Positions 18,297 through 26,721 of a stretch of DNA of 64,000 bases are shown here, in pieces. The stretch is from contig NZ_CP102770.1 in assembly GCF_038561935.1 (NCBI RefSeq), forward strand, positions 1,178,001-1,242,000. Direction: 5' to 3'. The first letter of the stretch is position 1. Each line of letters opens with the position of its first letter. The notes beneath the pieces were generated by a model that saw only the letters and a program-made list of their open reading frames with translations, was not told the origin of the DNA and made no database searches. The position numbers and the translations under genes were made by a program. Source of the DNA: Myxococcus stipitatus. Lineage in GTDB: Bacteria; Myxococcota; Myxococcia; Myxococcales; Myxococcaceae.

Positions 18297-20074
18297 GCGA
18301 GCCCGCGGCCTCGCCCGTGACACAGAGTGCTGGAGTGGCGCAGGTGGAGTCGGTGGCGCGGGCGCGTCCCGCGGAGGGCGGCGAGCCGAGGGAGTCGACC
18401 GCGCGAGCCCTGGGCCTGGGCGGCGTGATTGGCGCGCTCCTGGCGGTCACCAACGTGTCCATGGGGCTGAAGCTGGGCTGGTGGGAGAGCGGCTCGGTGA
18501 TGGCGGCGGTGCTGGGGTTCGGAGGGATGGCGGCGGTGGCTCGCGCGCGGGGCTCGCCGTACACGCCGCTGGAGAACAACCTCACGCAGGTGACGGCGGT
18601 GTCGGTGGGCGCGATGCCCGCGGCGGCGGGGCTGCTGGGGCCCCTGCCCGCGCTGATGCTGCTGGGGATGGATGTGCCCGGCGTGGCCGTGGCGGCGTGG
18701 AGCGTGGCGCTGGGCATCCTCGGCGTGCTGGCCGCGCACCTGCTGCGGAGACGGCTGATGGAGGAGGAGGCGCTGCCTTTCCCCACCGGCATCGCCACCG
18801 CGGAGCTCATCACCGCGATGCATGCCTCGGAGCCCCAGGAGAACCAGGGGCGCGGCGTGTGGCTGGCGGTGGCGGGCGTGGTGGCCACGGGGGTCACGGT
18901 GCTGCGGGACATCCTCCAGCGCCTTCCGGGAATGGTGGCGGTGCCGGGCTCGGTGGGCGGTGTGCCGGCCGCGTCGCTGGCGTGGGGCGTGGCGTGGAGT
19001 CCCATGCTGGTGGCGGTGGGGATGATGGCGGGGCTGCACCTGGGGCTGAGCATGCTGCTGGGGGCGCTGGTGGCATGGGGCGGACTGTCTCCCTGGCTCG
19101 TGAGCACGGGCGTGGTGAAGGAGGCGGGCTACGACTCGCTGCTGTCGTGGCTCACCTGGCCCGGAGTGGGGTTGCTGGTGGGCTCGGCCCTGGTGTCGCT
19201 GTTGGCGCAGGCCCGCGACTTCCGGAGCGCGGCCCGGGACTTGCGCTCGCTGGGGCGCGGGGAGCTGCTGCCCCGGTGGGCCTGGGGTTGGGGCGTCGGG
19301 GCGGCGCTGCTGTCGCTGGGGCTGGGCGTGACGGTGTTCGGTCTGAGCGGGGCTCAGGTGTTGCTGTCACTCGTCCTGCTGTTGCCGCTGTGTGCGGTGT
19401 GCGCGCGAGGCGCGGGGCAGGTGGATGTGTCGCCCGTGACGCAGGTGGGGCAGCTGTCCCAGGTGGCCGCGGGGGTGGCGCTGCCGGGAAGCGTGGCCTC
19501 CAACATCGCGGTGGGCGGGGTGGTGTCGGGCGCGGCGGCGCAGACGGGCGTGAGCCTGTGGGCCCTCAAGGCGGGACACCTGCTGGGGGCCTCCTCGCGG
19601 CGGATGCTGGCGGCGCAGCTGTTGGGCGTGCTGGTGGGCTCGCTGGTGAGCGTGCCGGCGTATCTGCTGCTGACGCGGGCGTATGGCCTGGGCTCGCAGG
19701 CGCTGCCCGCGCCCTTCTCGCATCAGTTCCGCGCGGTGGCGGAGCTGGCGGCGCGCGGGCTGGAGGGAATGCCGGCGCACGCGGCGCTCGCGGGCGGCGT
19801 GGCCGCGGGCGTGGGGGCGCTCCTGACACTGCTCGCGCGCGGGCGGCTGGCGCGGTGGGTGCCGTCTCCGGTGGCCATGGGCATCGGGTTCATCCTCCCC
19901 GCCTACTTCGCGGTGACGCTGTGCCTGGGAGGAATCGTCGCGGCCATTGCCCGGTGGCGCTGGCCCCAGGTGACGGGGCGCAACGTGCCCGCGCTGGCGG
20001 CGGGCGCCATCGCCGCGGAGTCCCTGGTGGGCGTGCTCATCGGCGCGCTCAAGCTGCTGGGCGTCATGTCCTGA
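18293..20074 (+). CDS. OPT-family oligopeptide/metal-chelate transporter
   Basis: A 593-residue integral membrane protein with about 14-16 hydrophobic segments. The family signatures are present: SPYTPLENNLTQVTAVSVGAM near the N-terminus, LPFPTGIATAEL after the early helices, and VPSPVAMGIGFILPAYFAVT near the C-terminus. OPT proteins import oligopeptides, glutathione conjugates or metal chelates by proton symport; the substrate cannot be read from sequence. The ATG (18293) overlaps the TGA of the hybrid kinase, so the two are translationally coupled. This raises the possibility that the kinase senses or controls uptake through this carrier. Confidence 0.85.
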   Translation: MSEPAASPVTQSAGVAQVESVARARPAEGGEPRESTARALGLGGVIGALLAVTNVSMGLKLGWWESGSVMAAVLGFGGMAAVARARGSPYTPLENNLTQVTAVSVGAMPAAAGLLGPLPALMLLGMDVPGVAVAAWSVALGILGVLAAHLLRRRLMEEEALPFPTGIATAELITAMHASEPQENQGRGVWLAVAGVVATGVTVLRDILQRLPGMVAVPGSVGGVPAASLAWGVAWSPMLVAVGMMAGLHLGLSMLLGALVAWGGLSPWLVSTGVVKEAGYDSLLSWLTWPGVGLLVGSALVSLLAQARDFRSAARDLRSLGRGELLPRWAWGWGVGAALLSLGLGVTVFGLSGAQVLLSLVLLLPLCAVCARGAGQVDVSPVTQVGQLSQVAAGVALPGSVASNIAVGGVVSGAAAQTGVSLWALKAGHLLGASSRRMLAAQLLGVLVGSLVSVPAYLLLTRAYGLGSQALPAPFSHQFRAVAELAARGLEGMPAHAALAGGVAAGVGALLTLLARGRLARWVPSPVAMGIGFILPAYFAVTLCLGGIVAAIARWRWPQVTGRNVPALAAGAIAAESLVGVLIGALKLLGVMS

Positions 20075-20166
20075 GCCCCCGGACATGAAGGGTGTACCCC
20101 TGCGGCACTGCCCCGCCGCAGGCGCCGGAGCAGGCGCCGCGCATCCCTCCGCGCGAGGTTGGCGGA

Positions 20167-21771
20167 ATGATGGATGTCCGGAGGCCTGGCGCCGGGCACG
20201 GTGAAGGGGGCGAGTTTTCTGGGGATGGCTTTTCCGCCGTCCCGGGTATTCTCCGCAACCTCATGATTGGTGCAATTGAGTTTCAGGAAATTGCGAACCG
20301 GTTCTTTCCCCTGACGCGGAGGGGCTGGTCGGTGGGGTGGTCCACGGACGTGTCGGGGTCCGAGGCTGCCCAGCCCTGCGTGGAGGAGTCGGAGACGTCC
20401 CTCACGCTCCGCCTGGGCGTGCTGGAGACCGACGAGGCCGGGAACTTCACGGGGGCGCAGACCTGGGAGGCCCCCCTCAAGCGCGAGGCCCTCACGGAAG
20501 CGCGCATCGTCGCCTGGCTGGAGGCCATCGACCGGCTCCTCATGACGAAAGAGCACGAGATGTTCGGCTCCTTCGACTGGTGCCTGGAGGCGCTGGAGGA
20601 CCCCCGCTACAACTCCGTGGAGGAGTTCGAGGCGTACCTGCGCAACCCTCCCGTGCCGCCCACGTACTTCGAGCAGACGGACGCGGAGTACCCGGAGTTC
20701 GTGCGGCAGCACCGCCCGGAGCCTCGGAGCGTGCTGCTCCAGCAGCGCGCGATGGCGCTCGAGAAGGCGCTGGCGCGACACGAGGTGGTGGCGACGCGGT
20801 TCGCCCGGACGCATGGCCTGTACCTGCCGAAGCAGGCGGCGGTGACGTTCGCCTTCTTCGAGAGCCTCTCTTCGGCGGAGTGGCAGGCGCCGAGGGACCT
20901 CATGGGCATCACCCCCTCGAACGTGGCCATGGGGTTCCTGAGTCACTACTCGGAAGAAGCCTTCGCTTGGCCGCTCAAGGACGGGCTCGATGAGCGCCTC
21001 CACTACCTCCGGCCGGAGACGGTGCCCGAGACGCCGCTGATGTTCCTCGCGGACTTCGCGTCGTTCGCCTTCTTCTACGACGACCCGGGCTTCCACCCGA
21101 GCGGGGTGGTCCACTGCAAGATGGACCACCAGACGCGCTGGATTGGCGAGACGTTCCTCGACTTCTTCCGGGACTGGGCGGACGAGGTCCTCAAGCATCC
21201 GGACCTGCACCTGACGGGCGAGTCGGGTGTGACGGCGCAGCTGGGCCTGGACCCCGAGGATGTGCGCAAGCGCGACTACTTCCTCGTGCGGATGTTCAAG
21301 GACGCCGTCGATGACTTCCTGGAGCTGTCGAAGGACCTCCGCCTGGAGGACCGGGCGAAGATGCGCCGCTCCTACGAGGAGCGCACCCAGCTGGCGGGAC
21401 AGCCTGGCGGCGTGGGCATCGCGACGGACCTGGGAGATGGCGAGGGGTTCGAGTTCCCCTCGGACTACCACTCCGACGAGGCCCGGCCCGCGGTGCTGGA
21501 GGCGGTGGCGCGCGCGCGCACGCAGCTGCGCGAAGGAGACCCGCGCTACGCGCTGGCCCTGGGCCGGGAGCTCCACGGGTCGGTTCGCTTCCTGGAGCGA
21601 GAGGTCTTCTCGCCGGGGTATGAGGGCCCGCCCCCGCCATGGCAGGACGAGGCGAAGGAGCTGCTGACGGGGGCCTACCGCGCGCTCGGCTGGGAGGCGC
21701 TGGCGCGCAAGGTGGAGGTCCACCATGCCCACCGGAACTTCTTCATGAGGAGTGTCTTTGATTTTCCCTGA
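20167..21771 (+). CDS. Hypothetical protein (534 aa)
   Basis: Not recognised. A soluble, acidic and aromatic-rich protein of about 534 residues with many Trp/Phe/Tyr (FDWCLEALEDPRYNSVEEF, FASFAFFYDDPGFHPS, TRWIGETFLDFFRDW). There is no signal peptide, membrane helix or nucleotide-binding motif. The start is uncertain: ATG at 20167 has GAGG and GGCGGA upstream; ATG at 20263 (MIGAIEFQEIANRFFPL) begins the part that looks conserved and is an alternative. GC at third positions is low across the first 45 codons. The end overlaps by 29 bases the end of the large kinase gene on the other strand. The gene is preceded by the OPT transporter (92-base gap). Confidence 0.55.
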   Translation: MMDVRRPGAGHGEGGEFSGDGFSAVPGILRNLMIGAIEFQEIANRFFPLTRRGWSVGWSTDVSGSEAAQPCVEESETSLTLRLGVLETDEAGNFTGAQTWEAPLKREALTEARIVAWLEAIDRLLMTKEHEMFGSFDWCLEALEDPRYNSVEEFEAYLRNPPVPPTYFEQTDAEYPEFVRQHRPEPRSVLLQQRAMALEKALARHEVVATRFARTHGLYLPKQAAVTFAFFESLSSAEWQAPRDLMGITPSNVAMGFLSHYSEEAFAWPLKDGLDERLHYLRPETVPETPLMFLADFASFAFFYDDPGFHPSGVVHCKMDHQTRWIGETFLDFFRDWADEVLKHPDLHLTGESGVTAQLGLDPEDVRKRDYFLVRMFKDAVDDFLELSKDLRLEDRAKMRRSYEERTQLAGQPGGVGIATDLGDGEGFEFPSDYHSDEARPAVLEAVARARTQLREGDPRYALALGRELHGSVRFLEREVFSPGYEGPPPPWQDEAKELLTGAYRALGWEALARKVEVHHAHRNFFMRSVFDFP

Positions 21772-24700
21772 GGTCCCGCGCGCGCTCGAGTGAGCGGCGG
21801 AGGCGGGCCTCCATGAGGTTGGGAATCCGCGAGGCCAACTGGAGCGCGTCCGTCAGGATGTGCACGGCCTCGCGAGGCTCCCCGCGCCGCAGCGCCGCCA
21901 GGCCCATCATCTCCAGCACCTCGAGCGGCTCCTGCTCCACGGACACCTGGCTGGAGCGCTCCCGCAGGGTGCGCCAGTCGTCGGCCGAGGCATCCTGTGT
22001 GGCCAGCTCCACCATGGAGATGAGCACCTCCTCCGACGGGCTCAGCTCCATGCCGGTGCGGCCCTCGGTGAGCACCTGCCGCACCTGCCCGAGCAGCTCG
22101 CGGGCCCGGGTCTGCCGCCCCATCCACGCGAGCGTGCGCGCCTGGAGCAGCAGGGCCCAGGGGCGCGGGGCGACCTCGGGGTGTCTGCGCTCCAGGGCGA
22201 TGGCGCGCGAGATGTGGGGCGCGGCGGCCTCGGCGTCTCCGGCCTGGTAGTGCAGCTCGCCGAGGTTGTGCTCGGCGAAGTACTCCCAGCCCACCATGCC
22301 CAGCTCGCGCCCCAGGTGCATGAAGCGCTCCTGGTCCTTCAGCGCGTTGGCCAGGTCCCGCCGAGCCACCCACAGGTTGCGGCGGTTGTTGATGGCGCTG
22401 CCCAGGTGGAAGAGGTCGCCGCGCTCCGTGCACGCGGTGACGACCTCGGAGAGCACCCGGTCCGTCTCGTCGATGTCGCCCAGGTTGGGGAGCATGACGG
22501 CGAGCAGGAGCTGCGACACCACCTGCGTCTCGTAGCCCGCGTCGCCCAGGCGCCGGGCAATCTCCGCCGCGGCCTCCAGCGGCTCGCGTGCCTCCGCCCA
22601 CTCGCCCTTGCGGAACAGCGCGCGACCCACCGCGAGCAGCAGCCGTCCCTGCACATAGGGCGAGCCCACGCTCGCGGACTTCTCCTGCGCCTCCAGCGCG
22701 CGGGCCTCGCTGGTGGGATAGTCATTCACCCAGTCCAGGGCCATGGCCTCGTCGAGCAGCAGCTCCACCTCCGCCCGCTTGTCGCCCCGTCGGCGCGCGC
22801 GCTCCAGGGCGGCGGCGAAGTCCGCCAGCGAGTCGTCATACCGGCCGATGCGGATGCGCATCAGCCCTCGGCCGCGCAGCGCGGTGAGGCAGCGCAGCTC
22901 GTCCTCGGTGTCCAGCAACTCCAGCGCGCGCGTGTACATGGCCTCGGCTTCGAGGAACGCGTGGCGTCCGCGCGCGGACTCGGCCAGGTCGATGGAGAGC
23001 GCGGCGGCCTCGTCGCGCATGTCCGCGGCGGCGGCGTGCAGCGCGAGGCGCGGCAGGCGCTGCCGCTCGCTCGAGCCCGCGTGGCCCAGGTAGTAGCGGT
23101 AGGCCGCGCGGTGGATGCGCTGGCGCTCGGCGGCGGGGAGCGTGGCCGCCACCGCGTCGCGCAGGAGCTCGTTGCGGAAGCTCAGGCCCTCCAGCCGGTG
23201 GGAGACGAGGAGCCCCGAGTCGAGCAGCCGCCGCGTCGCATGGCCCGCATCCAGCGGGAAGCCTCCGGCCGCGCCGTCGCGCTCCAGCTCCCGCACCACG
23301 CCCTCGGCCGTGGCCGCGGTGAAGTCCGTGCCCAGCAGCGCGCACAGCCGCGCGTGCGCGGCCAGGGCGGGCGGCAGCGCTCCCAGCTCGCGGTCCGCCA
23401 GCCACTCCACCAGCCGCAGCTCGGGCACCTTCTCCAGGCCGTCGGTGACCAGGTACCAGCTGCCCCCGGGCGCGCGCTGGCGCACCAGCCCCTGGCGCTT
23501 GAGGCCGCGCACCAGCTCCACCATGTAGAGCGGCACGTGCTGCGCGCGCTCGACGATGCGCTCCACCGCCTGCGCGGGCACGTTCTCCACGGGCTTGAGG
23601 AGCATGCGGCACATCTCCTGCGCCTGGGGCGCGGAGAGCGGGCGCAAGGAGAGGGTGACCTGCCGCGCCGCGCGAGTCCCCCACAGCGGGCGGCTCTTCT
23701 CGAACCCCGGGCGTGCGAGCACGCACACCCAGATGGGGACGCTGGCCTCGGCCAGGCACGCGTACTCCAGCGCGTCCAGCGCGGTCTCCTCCGCGAAGTG
23801 CGCGTCGTCGATGACCAGGCACAGCGGGCGCTCACGCGCGGTGGAGGCGAGCATCTCCCCCGTGGCGCGCATGGCCAGGGAGCGCAGCGCGCCGGGCGCC
23901 GCCGCCCAGCTCTGCAGCTCAGGCCCGCCCGGCGCGTACCACCCCAGCGTCGCGGCCACGCCGGGCCACAGCTCCGTGCCCAGCGTGGGGCCCAGCCGCA
24001 GCATGATGGCCGCGCGGCCCTGCTCCTCCGTGTCGGTGTCGTCGCGCTCGAAGGCGTTGAGGGCGCATCTCAGGAGCGTGCGCAGCGTGCCGTCCGGGTC
24101 GCCCTGCACGGGCTCGCGCGAGCGGGTGCTGTAGACGCGCGCGAGCGGCAGCTGCACCTGGAGCTCACGGGCGAGCGCCGCGGCGAGGTGGCTCTTTCCC
24201 AGCCCCCGCTCCCCCATGACGGTGACCAGCGTGGGGGCGGCTCCGCCCATCGCCGTCCGGGCGCTGTCCACCAGCGAGGCCAGCTCCAGCTCGCGGCCCA
24301 CCAGCACCTCGCTGCCCAGCTGCAGCACGGTGATGTCCGGACGCGGCGCCGCGCCGGGGGACGCGGGACGCACCACGCCGGGGTGGCCGGGCACGTCCAT
24401 GCAGGGCACCTCGGGCACCGCTTCCGCGGCGGCGGGTGACAGCAGGAGCCCCTGCGCGTCGGCGCCCGTGGGGTAGCGGTCCGCGCGCGAGAAGATGGCG
24501 CCCAGGTAGCGCGGCGTACCGGTGGGGCGGCGCTGCACGGTGACGGCGGACACGTCCACCAGGGCGTGCGTGGCGAGGCCCCGCTCGGCCAGTCCCTCCG
24601 CGGCGCGCATGGCGCGGCGCACGGGGTTCTCTCCCACGTCCGGGTCGAACACGGCGGCGATGTGCGGTCCATCCGTGTAGGCCAGGTGTCCGCCGTAGGA

Positions 24701-25783
24701 GGCCAGCCCCTTCTGCACGCTGACGGGGTTGGCGCGCGAGGTGAGGAAGAGCACGGCCACCGAGCGCCGCACCTGCGCGGGCCTCGGCTCCCCCGGCGCC
24801 GACGGCCGAGGTGTCACCGGGTCGACAGGACGGTGCGCATGGCTGAAGGCCGCGCGCAGGGCGCTCGCCAGCGCGGAGGCATCCTCGGGCCGCCGGGCGC
24901 GCTCCTTGGCCAGACACCGCAGGACGACCTCCTCCAGCGCGGGAGGCACCGGCGCGAAGTCGGACGGAGGCGGAGGACGCAAGGCCAGGTGCGCCTGCAG
25001 CACGTCCGGCGTGGGGCCGAAGAAGGGCGGCCGTCCGGTGAGCATCTCGTAGAGCAGCACGCCCAGCGCATACACATCCGTGCGCGTGTCGACGTCCGAG
25101 TTTCCCGCGCACTGCTCGGGCGCCATGTACTCCGCGGTGCCCGCGAAGCCCGAGCTGTCGCTGACGGAGAGCCCCTCGCCGGGCAGCGTGGCGCCCTCCA
25201 CGGGGGAGGTGCCTCGCACCAGGCCGAAGTCGAAGACGCGCACCTGCCCGCCGCCGTCCTCGTTGAGGAAGAGGTGCTCGGGCTTCAGGTCGCAGTGGGC
25301 CAGGCCCTGCTCGTGGACGCGCGCCACGGTGTCCGCCACGGACAGGGCCAGCGCGGGGAGCTCCTGCGCCGGCACGGGCCCCGCGGCGCGCGCCAGCCGC
25401 TCCGCCAGCGTGGGCAGGGGCACGTGCTCCATGACGAGGAAGCGCACGTCCCCGGCCAGCACGCCCACTTCATACAGCGCGGGCACGGTGGGCGGGCCCA
25501 GCACGCGCAGCGCGGCGGACTCGCGGAGCAGCTGCGCGCGCGCCAGGGCATTGCCCGTCCTCGCCAGCTTGATGGCCACCCGCTGCTGGTCCGTTTCGCG
25601 CCACGCTCCCAGCAGCACGCCGAAGCCGCCGTGCGCGAGCACGCCGTCGACGCGATAGCCGGGGATGCGCGGCGGCTCCAGCTCCTCGGGCGTCAGCCGT
25701 CCGACCCCGTCCGAGGGAGCGTTTGGCGGGCATGGCGCATGGGAGCCTTCCCAGCGCCGCCCACATGTCTGGCAGCGCGGCAC
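21743..25783 (-). CDS. Multidomain Ser/Thr kinase / AAA-type ATPase / TPR regulator
   Basis: A very large signalling protein (about 1,346 residues). Order: a small Cys motif (PRCQTCGRRW ... PCPPNA), a Ser/Thr kinase domain (LAHGGFGVLLGAW, VAIKLART, LAHCDLKPEHLFL, VFDFGLVRG, YMAPEQCAG), a cyclase-like region (RSVAVLFLTSRANPV ... YLGAIFSRADRYPTG) that lacks obvious metal residues, an ATPase with P-loop VMGERGLGKSHLAAAL and Walker B LCLVIDDAHFAEE, then a TPR-rich C-terminus. The catalytic loop has HCD instead of HRD, so it is a non-RD kinase whose activity may not need activation-loop phosphorylation. I start at GTG 25783, since the Cys motif normally opens such proteins; the frame could extend to 25879. 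This kinase-STAND layout is common in myxobacteria; targets unknown. Confidence 0.82.
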   Translation of the reverse strand: MPRCQTCGRRWEGSHAPCPPNAPSDGVGRLTPEELEPPRIPGYRVDGVLAHGGFGVLLGAWRETDQQRVAIKLARTGNALARAQLLRESAALRVLGPPTVPALYEVGVLAGDVRFLVMEHVPLPTLAERLARAAGPVPAQELPALALSVADTVARVHEQGLAHCDLKPEHLFLNEDGGGQVRVFDFGLVRGTSPVEGATLPGEGLSVSDSSGFAGTAEYMAPEQCAGNSDVDTRTDVYALGVLLYEMLTGRPPFFGPTPDVLQAHLALRPPPPSDFAPVPPALEEVVLRCLAKERARRPEDASALASALRAAFSHAHRPVDPVTPRPSAPGEPRPAQVRRSVAVLFLTSRANPVSVQKGLASYGGHLAYTDGPHIAAVFDPDVGENPVRRAMRAAEGLAERGLATHALVDVSAVTVQRRPTGTPRYLGAIFSRADRYPTGADAQGLLLSPAAAEAVPEVPCMDVPGHPGVVRPASPGAAPRPDITVLQLGSEVLVGRELELASLVDSARTAMGGAAPTLVTVMGERGLGKSHLAAALARELQVQLPLARVYSTRSREPVQGDPDGTLRTLLRCALNAFERDDTDTEEQGRAAIMLRLGPTLGTELWPGVAATLGWYAPGGPELQSWAAAPGALRSLAMRATGEMLASTARERPLCLVIDDAHFAEETALDALEYACLAEASVPIWVCVLARPGFEKSRPLWGTRAARQVTLSLRPLSAPQAQEMCRMLLKPVENVPAQAVERIVERAQHVPLYMVELVRGLKRQGLVRQRAPGGSWYLVTDGLEKVPELRLVEWLADRELGALPPALAAHARLCALLGTDFTAATAEGVVRELERDGAAGGFPLDAGHATRRLLDSGLLVSHRLEGLSFRNELLRDAVAATLPAAERQRIHRAAYRYYLGHAGSSERQRLPRLALHAAAADMRDEAAALSIDLAESARGRHAFLEAEAMYTRALELLDTEDELRCLTALRGRGLMRIRIGRYDDSLADFAAALERARRRGDKRAEVELLLDEAMALDWVNDYPTSEARALEAQEKSASVGSPYVQGRLLLAVGRALFRKGEWAEAREPLEAAAEIARRLGDAGYETQVVSQLLLAVMLPNLGDIDETDRVLSEVVTACTERGDLFHLGSAINNRRNLWVARRDLANALKDQERFMHLGRELGMVGWEYFAEHNLGELHYQAGDAEAAAPHISRAIALERRHPEVAPRPWALLLQARTLAWMGRQTRARELLGQVRQVLTEGRTGMELSPSEEVLISMVELATQDASADDWRTLRERSSQVSVEQEPLEVLEMMGLAALRRGEPREAVHILTDALQLASRIPNLMEARLRRSLERARDLRENQRHSS

Positions 25784-25944
25784 GAGCCGCACTCTACGCC
25801 AAACGCCGTGAGGATTCAGAAGCCCCCGGCCAGACGGGCCCCAGGGTCCATCTCGCATCACCTGCCGCGCGAGGCCCACGCCCTCATTGCCTCACCTTGG
25901 AGCGGGTGCTGTCATCAGGACTTCCACTCAGGAGCGCCCATTCG

Positions 25945-26295
25945 ATGAGCCTGGCGAAGAAGCTGAACCTCAAGGAGGGCATGAAGGCCCGAGTCATCGG
26001 CAAGCCCACTGGCGTCGACCTGGATGATGTCGTGACGACCCCGTCCTCGAAGGCCGAGGCGTTGCTCATCTTCGTCCAAAGCATGAAGGACGTGGATGCG
26101 AAGTGCGCGCCCCTCATCGCCTCCGCGCGAGAGGACCGGGTGGCGTGGCTGGCCTATCCCAAGGCGGGGCAGCTGGGCACGGACCTCCATCGGGACATCC
26201 TCGCGGCGCGCCTGGAGCAGGACGGCATCCAGTGCGTGCGCATGGTGTCGCTCGACGCGGTGTGGAGCGCCATGCGCTTCCGTCCCGCCGCCTGA
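25945..26295 (+). CDS. DUF3052-like small protein
   Basis: A 116-residue protein. The layout MSLAKKLNLKEGMKARVIG, then EALLIFVQSMKDVDA, AWLAYPKAGQLGTDLHRDIL and MVSLDAVWSAMRFRP matches the DUF3052 pattern: a short Rossmann-like fold with LAKKLG...G near the start, a WxAYPKxxxGxxTDL motif and a closing xDxxWSxxRF. The function of that family is unknown. ATG 25945 follows AGGAGCG. It is divergent from the giant kinase and lies 14 bases before a DUF1428 gene, with which it probably forms an operon. Confidence 0.7.
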   Translation: MSLAKKLNLKEGMKARVIGKPTGVDLDDVVTTPSSKAEALLIFVQSMKDVDAKCAPLIASAREDRVAWLAYPKAGQLGTDLHRDILAARLEQDGIQCVRMVSLDAVWSAMRFRPAA

Positions 26296-26309
26296 GCTAC
26301 GCTGCCTGC

Positions 26310-26660
26310 ATGGCCTACGTCGATGGTTTCCTGTTGCCGGTCCCCACGAAGAACCTCGCCGCCTACCGCAAGGTGTCTCGGCAGGCGGGCAAGATTTGGA
26401 GGGAGTACGGCGCGCTTGCCTACACCGAGTGCGTCGCGGATGACCTCGACGACGAGCGCCGGGCCATGTTCGCCCGGAGCGTGAAGTTGAAGCCAGAAGA
26501 GACGCTGGTGTTCTCCTGGATTCTCTACAAGTCGCGCGCGGAGCGGAACCGCATCAACAAGAAGGTGGCGGCGGACCCTCGGCTGAAGGCCCCGGAGGCC
26601 ATGCCCTTCGACATGAAGCGCATGGTGTGGGGCGGCTTCAAGACGCTGGTGCAATTGTAG
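26310..26660 (+). CDS. DUF1428-family protein
   Basis: A 116-residue protein opening with MAYVDGFLLPVPTKNLAAYRK and continuing WREYGALAYTECVADD, then LVFSWILYKSRAERNRINKKV and MPFDMKRMVWGGFKTLVQL. These are the hallmarks of DUF1428 (COG5507), a dimeric alpha/beta ferredoxin-like family of unknown function. Length matches the family (about 115-120). It lies 14 bases after the DUF3052-like gene and ends at a strong hairpin shared with the convergent protease gene. Confidence 0.85.
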   Translation: MAYVDGFLLPVPTKNLAAYRKVSRQAGKIWREYGALAYTECVADDLDDERRAMFARSVKLKPEETLVFSWILYKSRAERNRINKKVAADPRLKAPEAMPFDMKRMVWGGFKTLVQL

Positions 26661-26671
26661 ACAAGGACTCG

Positions 26672-26714
26672 ACGGCGTCCGGCGGTGGGAGGGGAAGAAC
26701 CCGCCGGACGCCGT
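26672..26714. terminator. Bidirectional terminator hairpin (14-bp perfect stem)
   Basis: ACGGCGTCCGGCGG pairs perfectly with CCGCCGGACGCCGT across a 15-base loop, in the 61-base gap between the convergent DUF1428 and HtrA genes. A stem this long and GC-rich should stop transcription from either side. Confidence 0.8.
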
Positions 26715-26721
26715 GAGCGAC

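Noticed and set aside
21860-24439. 859-codon open frame opposite the large Ser/Thr kinase
   Set aside because: Same kind of antisense shadow; no domain or ribosome site, and the minus strand has a continuous kinase/ATPase/TPR protein.
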